A stretch of DNA of 64,000 nt, taken from Clitopilus passeckerianus. Taxonomy: Eukaryota; Basidiomycota; Agaricomycetes; Agaricales; Entolomataceae. Below are positions 9,656 through 20,847 of this stretch, one piece after another. The stretch covers positions 1,950,823 to 2,014,822 of the forward strand of contig CALYLX010000112.1 in NCBI GenBank assembly GCA_944990035.1, given 5' to 3'. The notes under the pieces are model-generated. The model did not search any database. It saw only the letters and a program-made list of their open reading frames with translations, and was not told the DNA's origin. Position numbers and translations under genes: made by a program. How positions within the stretch are numbered: the stretch's first letter is position 1; every line of letters starts with the position of its first letter.

Positions 9656-10011
9656 AGAACCCCCCCAGAAAATAATGGCTAAAAGTGCAAAAAAGAAACC
9701 AATTTTATTGCTTATTTTCCGGATTATTGTACATATTTGGTAGCTGATAGTAAAGTACTTAGACATACATATATTTGGGGTGGTTGATCACATATATCCT
9801 TCTATATCTACATGGTGGCTAGCTAACCCTAAAGCAAAGTGAAAACAAGCTTGCCTTGAGATCTACTTGCTGGAAATGTTATATAATTGCTGTTACGCTT
9901 CTATTTATGTGATGCCAGCCTCAGATTGCTAGGCTTCACAGTATCTGCTGCATTGAAGCCCTCTCAAATGGCTGAAATGTTGCCTAACACTGATACAACG
10001 GCAGCAGGCAT
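9656..10011. other. AT-rich stretch without a gene
   Basis: No reading frame or known motif seen. Starts just after the target duplication with a C-run (9661-9666). Confidence 0.5.
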
Positions 10012-10476
10012 GGGTCCCATCAGCATTCTGTTGTATTGCTTAAAAATGCTTAAATGTGCTTGAAATGCTCTTAAAGAGCTTTAAGACCGTTTAAGACTGT
10101 TTAAGCAAATTAAGATGATTAAGAGAACATTTTTTTTCTCTGTTCTTTCTATTTTTAATGGTCTTAAGTCATCAGGAAAATATATGCCAACTTGACCATA
10201 CTTGGCTAAAACATAAATTGCCACACTACTTGATAACTTTTACAAGTATGTATAAGTAAGCTATAAGTGCTAGAAATAGCTATAAGTTAGGCTGAAAGTT
10301 ATGTCTTATTGATGTTCTACTTGATGTTTCATTAAGTTCTCACAAGTTGATGTCAAGTTGGCCTATATTTTCCTGATGAATTTGCTTAAATAGTCTTAGA
10401 CAGTCTTAAAGCTCTTTAAAAGCATTTCAAGCACATTCAAGCATTTTTAAGCAACCCAACGGAATGCTGATGGCCC
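10012..10476. mobile_element. MITE-like element with long terminal inverted repeats
   Basis: The left end (GGGTCCCATCAGCATTCTGTTG) and the reverse complement of the right end (GGGCCATCAGCATTCCGTTG) match. The match continues for about 100 bases through TTGCTTAAAAATGCTT, TGTGCTTGAAATGC and AAAGAGCTTTAAGAC. After an insertion of roughly 60 bases in the left arm it resumes at CATCAGGAAAATATA and GCCAACTTGAC. The centre is AT-rich and non-coding. No clear target duplication was found, so the superfamily is open. The size near 465 bases and lack of coding capacity fit a non-autonomous DNA transposon. Confidence 0.7.
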
Positions 10477-11280
10477 TTTCCATCAAAGTCACCAACTGAT
10501 GCATTTTCGAATTGAGACATCCATCTAGAGCTATCAATTGGCAGCTGTCATTGGGTATTGGAATTTAGGCACAGAAACCATGAACCACAAACTACAGTCC
10601 ACAAACCAGGGACACTTTCCAGACCAACCTCAAATCAAGAACAAGAACTTCAAACCACAAACTGCTCTTAAACCTTGATATGCAACCAAATTCTAGCACA
10701 AAATTCACAGACCACTGACATAAAGCAGCTTGAATATATGTATCACAGTCCATTTGTCATAATAAAATTCAAAAGAAACAGCCATCATATTTCTGCCTAC
10801 AAACACCAAGAGTGCTTTTAACTTTGTGGACCCAAAGCACAATTATTTGTAGTACCTGTGTCTTCAGAACACAAATTCAGTGCAGACAATGATCAATCAG
10901 GATCTAGGCTTAACTTACTGAAAACTGCTGCAATTGGAATAAACAAATTGTCATCACTATCCACCTATATCATTGCCTCACAAGGTTCCCTGGTGTCATT
11001 GAGATATCTACCTAATTTCAAAAGTTTTTCACAGCCAAAAATATTATCTTGGATTAATCAGTAGCCAGTATTTTTCTTAGGCTATATAACACAATTTTAC
11101 ACCAAACAGTAAGGTGTGGAAGCTGCAATTTGTACTGGACATTTTTACTTTCCGTTGTAAGGGAGAACAGAATCGAACCAAACAGCTAGAGCTATTGGCG
11201 CTTAGGTCAGGTGGCCATGGGCACAGCCACTTCGATCATCAAGCACTTGAACTTGAAAGCTTGATCAAGGACTACATTCG
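10477..11280. other. non-coding region upstream of the NDR kinase
   Basis: AT-rich, with CA/AC-rich tracts near 10560-10700. A short open frame at 11114-11407 overlaps the kinase start in another frame and shows no family signal. Part of the 3' end is presumably promoter and 5' UTR of the downstream kinase. Confidence 0.45.
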
Positions 11281-13124
11281 ATGGCCACTACAAGAACAAC
11301 TACTGCAGGGGCAGATATTGCTATGGACACCACCCGGGCCAGGTCTACGCTTCGACAAGGCGGATTACAAGCCTGGGAAAGGGAGCTCCTCAGCAGCCCG
11401 GAAGTGAAGAGGAAGGCAACAGTGGCACAGTTGTGTACGTCCCCAGCCTCTGTGAAGGAAGACCTTGGCTTCGAATGATGAAAATTTACCGCAGATTTTC
11501 TCGATTACTACTTTCAAGCACTTGGGTACTTGGCTGGTCGCAAGGAGCGACGCTTAAGATTTGATCAGGATACTGCTTCCCGCCGTGTAGAAGGCCTCGA
11601 GTACACCAAGGAATTCAAGTCATATTGTGGCAGAGAACGGGTACTGCTACGACGACGTCGCACGAAGCTCAAGGTCGACCAGTTTCATATAATCGCTCAA
11701 GTCGGTCAGGGTGGATATGGGGAAGTCTACCTCGCAAGAAAGCAAGAGACCGGGGAAGTCTGTGCATTGAAGAAAATGAGGAAGAAGACCCTACATAAGA
11801 TGGATGAGGTGCGAATCTGCCTGTATACTCAACGTTTACTGACCTAGACTATAGATTAGGCACGTACTAGTTGAACGCGACATTTTGACCGCCACCAAAA
11901 CCCCCTGGCTCGTTCGACTACTTTACGCGTTTCAAGACTCCGAGCACGTCTATCTAGCGATGGAGTACGTCCCGGGTGGTGACTTCAGGACCCTCTTGAA
12001 TAACTCAGGGGTTTTGAAAGAAGAGCACGCTCGGTTTTATATCAGCGAAATGTTTGCTGCGGTTAACGAGCTGCACAAGCTGGGTTACATTCATCGAGAT
12101 CTCAAACCGGAGGTATGTCTGTCTCTAGCGAACTAGGCTACAATCTAACAACAATTTTCCACAGAATTTCCTGGTCGATGGTACTGGCCACGTCAAGCTC
12201 ACGGATTTCGGCCTAGCGACAGGAGCGCTCAACCCGAAACGAATAGAATCCCTTAAAATCAAGGTCATCTTATGCGACACACCTCCCGAATCGATTTAAC
12301 ACACGCTTTTACAGCTTGACAAGGTCAAAGACAACCAGATAATTCAACGCTCAACCATGGAGCGTCGCTCGATCTATCGCTCGATCAGGAATGAGGAACC
12401 TCGCTACGCAGATTCCATCGTTGGATCCCCTGACTATATGGTCATTACCACGTCACTCTGCAACTGTTAACTACGGCTAACGCTTATAAAGGCTCCTGAA
12501 GTGCTTCGTGGCAAGCCTTACACCTACTCAGTTGATTACTGGTCACTGGGGTGCATCCTCTTCGAGTTTTTGGCTGGGTTCCCTCCTTTCACCGGCAGCA
12601 ATCCAGAAGAAACATGGACCAATCTGAAGAACTGGACCAAGGTCCTGCGCCGGCCAGAGTACGACAAACCCGAAGATCTCATCTTCAACCTGTCTGATGT
12701 TGCATGGGATGCAATCACAAGGTCTGAAATCACCTTTCTATCAGAACTTTTCATTAGCTGACTTAGTCGCAGGCTTATTGCTCACGCGAGCGTGAGGTTC
12801 TCCAACCTCTCTCAACTCAAGTCGCATCCGTTTTTCACCCGAGTCAAGTGGGACGATCTTCGTTCCGTTCGAGCCCCATTCGTGCCAGTCCTGGATTCCG
12901 ATACCGATACCGGCTATTATGACGATTTCACCTCCGCAGAGGATATGGCCAAATATGCCGAGGTCAAAGAGAAGCAAATGAACGTGGAGAAGGTGCTGGA
13001 GAAGGAGGATCCACTCGATCGAGGAGTCTGGGTTGGATTCACGTTTGGGAAGAACGGTCCAGGTCCGAAGGCTAGCGGACTCGCGAACCACTATGACGAT
13101 GGAGCATTAGCGACAATTTTCTGA
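11281..13124 (+). CDS. DBF2: NDR-family Ser/Thr kinase, Dbf2/Sid2 type
   Basis: Seven exons (11281-11434, 11495-11808, 11855-12112, 12165-12263, 12315-12440, 12492-12721, 12773-13124). The N-terminal block [16 protein letters not shown] and [14 protein letters not shown] is the Mob1-binding region of this family. The kinase domain shows [13 protein letters not shown], catalytic lysine in ALKKM, HRDLKPENFL and DFGLATG. An NDR-type insert precedes the activation loop GSPDYMAPEVL, then SVDYWSLGC and the Dbf2/Sid2 signature [20 protein letters not shown]. The C-tail ends with hydrophobic motif WVGFTFGKN. In yeasts this kinase with Mob1 drives mitotic exit and septation at the spindle pole body and division site. 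An in-frame stop precedes the chosen ATG, but an extra 5' exon is possible because the family N-terminus is often longer. Confidence 0.9.
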
Positions 13125-13625
13125 TTCACACCTTGAGCTGAAACGCCCTTAGAGAAATCTCTTATCAGATCCTTTCGTGTATACCCCTTCACATTCATTA
13201 CATTCACGTCGGCATAGAAAGTGTCAAGCACCTATTCACGTATTTCGGAACAAGTTGTACAATTATGCCATGCCGAGGGAGCGAAGATACAGGACTATCA
13301 TCTTGAATCACAACGGGCTTTTAGCAGAGGGAAAGTAAATATGTATCAAGTGTAAGTAAAGGTATGTTCAAGTAAAAGAAGTCCGTAAAAGACAAGTGTC
13401 CAATAATTCATGGCGAGTAGCTGATTAAACAGGGAACGAATGTAAGTAGTTGACATGAAAGGAACGTCGTTGAAAAGGCATGAGTAAGAACATAAAAAGG
13501 CTTCGTTTCCAGCGTAGCAAGACTTGAGGTATGAAGATGTCATAAGACTGCGCACAGAGTGAGTCCATTGCTTAGGGCATAAACTTCCGTGTAGTCACAG
13601 AGAGGGTGGGTAAACGTGAGTTGGA
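13125..13625. other. intergenic region between convergent genes
   Basis: Holds the 3' UTRs of the kinase (plus) and of the unknown minus-strand gene. Nothing else recognised. Confidence 0.5.
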
Positions 13626-14568
13626 TCAGACTCTCCGTGCGGGAATGCGGATGATATGGCGATGATCAGGGATTCTTGCGTCCCACCCATATTCTCGTGC
13701 CAGCTGACAACCAGGCTGATTGTTAGCTTAAATCCGGCCAATATTGGGTTCCGCTCACCTTAGGTCGTTTCTCGAAATCGCTGGCGGTGTAATCAGTAAT
13801 CTCTGCCGATTTACGCTTCACTCGAAGCGTGATAGGTTCGAGCGTCTGCACCTCCTACATTCGCAAAAATTATGTTAGTACACCGTTCTGGCAATGGAGA
13901 TAATCTAGCAAAGAACTCACGGGTGTCAAGGGTCCTGCGGAAGAGTCTGCCGTGGACGGGGACGAAAGGGGAGAGTCATCTGAGTCCAACATCGACAAAT
14001 CGTCGACCTTGATAGAGATGCCTTCCGACATGTATTGGTCGTAGATGGACCATTCTATCAGGGTGGCATCGATTGGGACATCAGCGGGAACAGGAGGGTG
14101 CTGGATCTCTGCGGCACAGCCCGCGTCCTCGTCCATCGGGGTACTGATATCATCCCGAAGGGGGACGGGAGCTGAAGCCAGGCTGACGAAAGAGTAGGCG
14201 GATGCGGCAGAGAAGGCACTGGTAGTACCATTAGGAGTCGTCTTTGTCAACACGGTCGGGACAAGAGGTGACAGATGCGGGCGCTGGAGCGAAGTCGATG
14301 AAGTCAGGGAAATCACTGGAGAGCATGCTTGCTCAATGATTGGAAGAGGGATCGTGCTAACATGGCGGTGGTCGCAGGCTACGGCTTTCGCGACGTTGAC
14401 GGTGAGGCCAAGCTTTTGAGCGCGAGTGCGGGCATGATGAGTGGGACTGTAGCTCTCGCGGATCTGTTCTGCAACACGTCTATAGTGGGAGTTGGCATCT
14501 CGGAGAATGCGTATTAGGTTGCGGACATGGTAGGACTGGAGAGGTGCAGAGTAAGATTGAGAAGACAT
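13626..14568 (-). CDS. unknown protein, 3 exons
   Basis: Exons 14568-13921, 13854-13759 and 13715-13626 join in phase 0 to about 257 residues. The start ATG at 14568 opens MSSQSYSAPLQSYHVRNLIR. The N-terminal 60 residues may form a helix (RNLIRILRDANSHYRRVAEQIRESY). The middle is Ser/Thr/Pro rich, and an acidic segment near residues 175-210 ends in DSDDSPLSS. The last two exons supply a basic tail with VKRKSAEITDYTASDFEKRPK and a HRHIIRIPARRV end. No domain recognised. Clean splice sites (GTGAGT/GTAG, GTGAGC/CAG) and phase support a real gene. The basic-acidic layout would fit a nuclear regulatory protein, but that is only a guess. Confidence 0.6.
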
Positions 14569-17500
14569 GATTACTCAAGCGTGCAGAAATGAGACGTGGA
14601 TATGTCAAGATTGTGAGCTGGAAGCAGGAAGCAGGTCGTCGGGTCGTGAAGCACGCGCGGCGTGAATGATCCAAGAACAAAAGAAAAGAGACTCAGACTC
14701 GGACTGTCAAGCAGTCGCGAACTATTAGACTCGGAAGATAGAAGATGAACGAGTGATGTTGGAACTCCAGCTCGGCGACCGTGAGTTATTATATGAGACT
14801 GGCTCTAGGACCCACAGAAAGTCAGGTGCAGGTGATATTAACAATTACGAAACCAGGCAACCCTTTGTTCTTGTTCTTGGTAAGTTTAGTTTGCCCAAAT
14901 CCGTCGATGCTTTTGTTCTTCCACTCGCTGCCTATTTGCCCCTTGGGGCTATACCATCCCGAATCCGAAGGATCCCCAATTTGATTGCCGGACCCTTGGA
15001 TGGATTCATGACAATTAGACGCCCGATGCTCGTCCCTCCAGTTTCCGTCCTTCTATCCAACGGTTCCACATACTAGGGGTTTTAACAGGTGCAACTCGAG
15101 AGCTTAGGCTCGTGTACCATCAATAAGACTTTGTTTATGCACTCGCGTCCCATTATAAGGGGCAATTCATAATTTCTACGTCATCCACCCAGAAAGCATA
15201 CTCGTACTCAGCCTCTGTAAATGAGTTGGCAATCCGTTTTCGTAGAATCCCCCGCAACGACTCCGTTCATCTCCCTGGATAGAAACAAAGGAGTCCGTTC
15301 ATGGTAAATGTGCACCCCACGATTGCGGCATTATATACATCCCTCTTTGATTTTCAGCCTGGCGACGGAACATTTCCACGACATGTACGCAGCACGGACA
15401 GCAGCCGGATGAGATGAAGTCGCTCTTCCCTTCTCTCCTTCTACTCAAAAGCCGGCTGTTTGGCTTCTTGCGACTCGTAAACGTAGCCCCCAGACCTCCA
15501 AGACAGATAGGCGCTCAGATGCCACCTGGTAACTATGGTCCTGATCGTCGGTTTGCCCAAGTTTAGTAAAATATTTTCGCTTAGTTCCCCGACCTGACGG
15601 TGGCTTCTACGTCAAGAATACAAGTCCTACTTATTCAGTGTCTTCCTCGATGCCGTTGAGCAACGATTTGGTCCCTTCGTCGACAGGCACCGAGAAGTCG
15701 TAATACATTCGAGAGTCAACCCATTCGGGTCTGACATTCGTGGCCGACCTCGAGGTCAACGAAAGTCCAAAATGGTCCATCTATCAGAAGGAATTCTACT
15801 CTTCAATATACAGCACAGCCTTGAATGTTTCGTTTGGGTGTACTTTTCTTGTAACGTATGGATCCATCTTTTTGTTTATTTCGGAGCAAGCGCCTGCGTG
15901 GACCCACAACCGTCCATATCGGTCTACAATGGGCCAAGGGGCACCAACGCCATCCATCCTATCTTGTCGCACGCAATTAGCCGCCACATCCTATCATGGA
16001 GCTTTGATGCGTCGTCGCTGCCTCGTACGATATCGTGGTTGGACTCCTGTATCGTGTCGGGGGTGCCCTTCACGCCAATTAGGTAGCTGCCATCTGCTCA
16101 CTCTTCCCCACGAAGGTGTCGGTCCCTCCGACGCGGTAGCACATGGGGCGCTTGATGCGCTAATTGTGTCCCTTGCGCAGATATGGTAAACCCGACTACC
16201 GGCTAGTGTTATCAATCTGTGCACCCCTCATGGTTAAACCGGTAAAAACATCCAAGTGTAGGCGTCTATTGTATATTCTCCTCCCGACAACCATGGATTA
16301 GGGGCGAGCCTCGTTTTTCTACTTGCAGACCCATGCAGACGGAACAATCTGTTGTGCCCATTTTATTCACCTGGACGTAGCCGTTCGAATACTCTATTAG
16401 TCCCAATTGGTGGATGACTGTGGATCCCATATCGATGGGATCGCAGTTGTCTTGATGGGCCGGCAGGGGGGTATAGTAATACCCACACTGTAAATTTATT
16501 TCTACAATGACAGCTCAGAATGGGCGTCCCATTATTCCCAGTGAGCCCAAGGGCTCTCAAGGGTATTTGTGGCTTTTTAGAGTACTTTAGAGATGTATTC
16601 TCTCATGTTAGCGGATCAAACGATGAGAAATATCCGCATGAGAATACCTAATAGAAGTTCCTCTCACGTTTGGACTTGGTTTGGATGAGAGTTTGCCTAT
16701 CTGAAAATCCGGAAATGCGCCACGGCCCGACTGGCATACCCTCAATCGGGAGGAGTTCGCAGAGCGGTGTGTAAGACAAGTGCTCAGACCTCATCTTTAG
16801 CGAAGAAATTCTTCAACGTCGTCTCAAAAATCTTTGACCCTTGATAAACGCCTAACCAACATCCGAGCACTGGTGCTAGTCTGTCGGGCCTTCGGCACGA
16901 AATCCCTGCAATCTGCTCGTTAGCACGTGACATCAAAATTCACCTTGATCAAGAATTTCAGTGAGCTCAATCCAAGACTCAATCTCGCGTCCTCTTCAAG
17001 GAATTCAGTCGCAATGTCTACGGCCCCCAGAGCCCATAAGATAGGTAAACGATGCGAAGTTGTACGAACTCAATGACGATCTCACCGTAGAAATTTACAG
17101 GGTCACTACTATTTTGCCCAACTTGTGGAACTCTGCTGAACCTACCAAAGGATGGTGAGGACACTGTGACTTGCGAGCAGTGCCAGCACGAGGAGCCAGC
17201 GTCTTGTAAGTGCTCCGTATACACCCTGAATATACCCTGTGCTCACCAATGGAATTATCGATCTTCTCTTCTGCCACTCTTCACATTCCTGTCCAACTCC
17301 CCGAATATCACCCGCTCAGCCTACGAGAACATAGAAATCATCACACATTCACACCCGGAAGCTTTTCCAAGTGCTTTGCACCAGAAACGAAAGACTCAAA
17401 CGAAACGGCACGAAACGGGAGATCAGGGAACATGGGTGCGGTTCACTTTAGCCTGCTTGCGACCGCCTGCACCACGACTAAACCGAACCCTCCAAACAGG

Positions 17501-17797
17501 TTTCTGAAAAATGCCCGTCATGCGGCCACATGGGCGCTTGGTCGAAAGAAAGACAGGTGTGTTGAGCATGCTCTCAGTCTAGACCTGTGTTGACTCGGCA
17601 ACAATAGTTACGCAGTGCAGATGAAGGGTCCACAATCTTCTATACGGTGCGTGTTCAACAGGGCTTTACTTTTGATCCTTCCGACTTAGAAAACCCTGAT
17701 AGTGCGGGAGCTGCAAGCATGGATGGCGTGTCAACAACTGATCGTCTTTTCGATATGTTCTTCGTCGCCGGGACTGGGTATATTTTGGATCTATATA
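14569..17797. other. gene-poor region
   Basis: Apart from the decayed frame at 15631-16230, I find no supported gene. Several open frames of 60-150 codons exist on both strands, but none shows a family motif or consistent splice structure. The first 200 bases hold the promoter of the minus-strand unknown gene, and the last part precedes the 3' end of OST5. Confidence 0.45.
15631..16230 (-). pseudogene. decayed or multi-exon minus-strand coding region
   Basis: Three stretches with coding-like composition lie in different frames. They are TPDTIQESNHDIVRGSDDAS and MWRLIACDKIGWMALVP (about 16100-15950), then VDRYGRLWVHAGACSEINKK and FKAVLYIEE (about 15960-15796), then VRPEWVDSRMYYDFSVPVDE up to TAA at 15631. 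No GT-AG set that I tried joins all of them cleanly, and stops fall between them. I do not recognise the family. It could be a broken gene or a real gene with introns I mis-see. Confidence 0.3.
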
Positions 17798-18165
17798 TTA
17801 CACGTTTACCCCAGCCGAGCAGAACAACGCCACGACACCGAACCCTCCAAGGATGCTTGCTAGCGATGCAACTGCAGTTTCGCGGATGGGAAGCGCGGTT
17901 TTGGGGAGGCTGTGAATCGTATCAGATATGTACGGTAGCAGGCAGGGATGTAGATTAACTCACGTTGAAAAGTAGAATGCTAGTGCAAACGTGGAGGCCA
18001 GGAGGATGAAAGCCAGGTACGGCAAAAGCTCCACCGAAATTGCGGGTGAAAACGGTGGAAGCGATGCGTGAAGCGTCTACGCCATTGGCGCCAGGGAGTT
18101 TAGTATTGTCATGAGGAGCTTTGACTTGATATGATACGTACCTTGACGCTGGCGTAGGAGCTCAT
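17798..18165 (-). CDS. OST5: oligosaccharyltransferase subunit Ost5/TMEM258
   Basis: A tiny three-exon gene (18165-18142, 18076-17964, 17909-17798) encoding 82 residues. Exon 1 gives only MSSYASVK. Exon 2 gives a lumenal stretch (LHASLPPFSPAIS) and the first membrane helix (LLPYLAFILLASTFALAFYF). Exon 3 gives a short loop and the second helix ending SILGGFGVVALFCSAGVNV. Length near 80, two helices and the terminal S-L/I-x2-GFGV...G-x-x-V pattern match yeast Ost5 and human TMEM258. The family is a subunit of the ER complex that transfers the N-glycan precursor to proteins. It lies head to head with YOP1, with 170 bases between start codons. Confidence 0.85.
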
Positions 18166-18335
18166 GGTCGAGGAAAGGGTGGAGAAAGATTCACGTGATC
18201 GGTGACGAACAGGTTGTTCACACGTGTCTGTGCGCAATATCAAGAGCAAGCTCGCCTGACGACGTTTTTTTCACATCTTCACGACCACACGACCTCCCCC
18301 ACTCAACGAACCACCTTCTGTAACTTTAGCACACA

Positions 18336-18988
18336 ATGTCTGCCCAACAAAAGGTTCAGCAACACCCAGTATACCTTCAAGCACAGAATACTGTCCAACA
18401 GTACCACGCGCAGCTCGACAAGGAGGTTAGTTTCGTCATTAACACCGTTTCCGACATTGTCCATTAAAACATGTCATGCAGCTTTCCAAGTATCCTGCCT
18501 TGAACAGATTTGAGCAGAACACTCAAGTCCCCAAGACTTACGCCGTTATCGGCGTTTCTGCTCTCTTTGCTATCCTCTTGGCCTTCAACCCCCTCGCCTC
18601 TCCCGTCTCCAACCTCGTTGGATGGCTCTTCCCGGCCTACCTCTCCTTCAGGGCAATCGAGTCACCTTCTCCCCAGGACGATATTCAGTGGCTCACCTAT
18701 TGGGTTGTGTTCGGCTTCTTCAACTTCATTGAAAGCTTCGCCCTCCGTCTAGTTCTCTACTACGTCCCATGGTACTTCGCTTTCAAGACCGCATTCATTG
18801 TCTGGCTCCAGCTCCCCGCTTTCCGAGTATGTTGCATTCAAGTCACACCGAATTCTTACTGATCCAATCCAATTTTACAGGGTGCTCAAGTTACCTACAA
18901 CACCGTGCTCAAGCCTGTGCTTGCCAACATCAACAAGCAATCCACAGCTGTTGCACCCACTACCTCCACCCACGAGCACGCTGAGTGA
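18336..18988 (+). CDS. YOP1: ER-shaping reticulon-like protein Yop1 (DP1/REEP family)
   Basis: Exons 18336-18425, 18482-18826 and 18881-18988 give 180 residues, the usual Yop1 length. After a soluble N-terminus (QLDKELSKYPALNRFE) come hydrophobic hairpins (YAVIGVSALFAILLAF, NLVGWLFPAYLSFRAIESP) and the family hallmark DDIQWLTYWVVFGFFNFIES. A second hydrophobic block follows (LRLVLYYVPWYFAFKTAFIV) with LPAFRGAQ. Yop1 wedges into the ER membrane with reticulons to bend it into tubules and binds Yip1/Sey1. All introns are GT-AG and in phase. It shares a divergent promoter region with OST5. Confidence 0.93.
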
Positions 18989-19451
18989 GCGTACTCATGC
19001 CGCCTGAACTCCCCTATCTGAGTTCTCTCCGCTCTTGCTGCGACGGACGTTTTCCTGGGTTCACCATTTATAGACCTTTCCTTCGTTCCTACTTTCTATG
19101 CCTCTTAGTTTGTGCTTGTCCTGTACCGTGTCGGCTACTTTGGGCTCTCATTCTTCCCCTAATAATCTAATCGCGTCTACGATATTTCACGCATACTATA
19201 CAAGCAGTCGTTAGCCGTGAATCAACCAATTGTGACGTTTTCAGTGCAAGTGACGTGTGGTATGGAAGAAAATGATGTAATTTGCCTGTTATGGGTACAC
19301 CACCAACACTGCCCCAATATACCACCTTATCCTCATTGATATTCCCTGATAACATGTATCGTGCAGTCCCAAGATATTATAGAGTACATCCAACACATGA
19401 ATGATAAATATACAGTGATGCGAGGTATTGGTGCCCAAAATGTCCTAATGC

Positions 19452-20847
19452 TCATGCCTCCGTGCTCCCTCGTGTGCTGCTTTTTGACCGATATTTCATG
19501 ATCCAAGGATGGGTCAGCACTTGGGTAAGAGGTAACCTTTTCTCCGGCTCGTATTGAAGTAGCTGGTGGGCATCGGCATGTCGGCATAAGAACCATCTGA
19601 ATATGGGATAGGGCTCACCTTTGCGATGAGGTCCTTCACATCCTCGGAGAGGGTAGCAGGGAACCTCAAGTCGACTTTAGCAATTCGTCGATAGGTGTCT
19701 GCAAGGTGAGGTTAGAACGAGGAGATCCTTCCATCGAAGCGGAGTCACTCGGAGTCACTCACTAGAGACGCTATCACGATCCTCAAAAGGCGGATTGCCG
19801 ATCAAGAATTCATATGTCAGGACTCCGAGAGCCCAATAATCAACCTTCTCACTGTGTACCTTGCCCTCGACCATCTCCGGCGGAAGGTAATCGAGGGTAC
19901 CACAAAGTGTCATTCGCCGGTTGCCGGGAGCATGTACGCTCCATCCAAAGTCACCAATCTTGAGTTCCCCATTAATCCCGAGAAGCAGATTCTCAGGTTT
20001 GATGTCGCGGTGGATAACATGCTTGCTATGAAGATACGACAGGGCATCTGCCATCTGGTCGATATAGCGAGATGCTCGTTTCTCGCTGAAGCATCCATAC
20101 TTGCTGAGTTGCTTGTAAAGCTCCCCCTTGCCCGCAAACTCGAGCATGAGGAATATCCGCTTCGAGTCATGGAAGTAGCCGTAGAGGCGGAGGATATTAG
20201 GATGTCGAAGATTCTGCTGGATCTCGATTTCGCGACGGATTTGCTTCTCGACCTTCGATTGTACGATTTCGGATTTGTAGAGCGTTTTGAGAGCAAGGAT
20301 ATACTTGGGTTCAGTTTTCGTGCGGACCATATAGACGCGCCCGAATTTTCCTTTACCCAGTGGCCTTCCCATATCAAAATCACTCAGGTGCCACTCACGG
20401 GTAGGTGATTTCCTGAGAATTGGTGTCAGGTCGACGAAACGAATGCCGTAAGGACCTGGCCTACCTCGATGTACTCGAGTCCAGAGCAAGCTCTCTGGCA
20501 GCATCGCCAGTCAAGACCTCGCCACGCTTTTCGTTCTCCAGTTCTAAGCCGCCGTCATATTTGCCTATGTCTATTGAAGGCTGAGCAGGGGCAGACGTGT
20601 TTGTAGGCGAAGGTTGCCTAGAGCCCTCGGCATTGGCAGCATGTCTAAGGGACGAGGGAGGATGCGCAGGTTTTGAGAAAGGGTTGGGTGCAGAGAATTT
20701 TGATAGGAGCTTTGCTACGTTGGTCTGGCTTGGCTGTTTCGAGTGAAGAGGCCGCGTACTTGAAGAGGAGGAGGTTGCTTTGGTCGTTCCGTTTGAGTTG
20801 AGCTCCAGAGCTGCGATTTGTCTTGTTACGGCACCTATGGTTGCCAT
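19452..20847 (-). CDS. IPL1: Aurora kinase (Ipl1/Ark1)
   Basis: Exons 20847-20465, 20412-19763, 19698-19619 and 19562-19452 give about 407 residues. A Ser-rich N-terminal tail precedes the kinase, which starts [21 protein letters not shown]. Then come catalytic lysine in ALKTLYK, the Aurora-type [31 protein letters not shown] and DFGWSVHAP. The activation loop is [16 protein letters not shown] with the autophosphorylated threonine, and the end is THPWIMK. Aurora is the chromosomal passenger kinase that corrects kinetochore attachment and controls cytokinesis with INCENP and survivin homologues. Start uncertain: an upstream in-frame ATG at 20991 would add 48 residues, but a GTGAGT donor at about 20937 suggests a 5' UTR intron, so 20847 is preferred. 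Confidence 0.93.

Noticed and set aside
15740..16189. 149-codon plus-strand frame
   Set aside because: Composition is irregular and the opposite strand has more protein-like segments; no start context, intron or motif supports it.
19854..20408. 184-codon plus-strand frame
   Set aside because: Lies exactly opposite the Aurora kinase domain, whose catalytic motifs are all on the minus strand.
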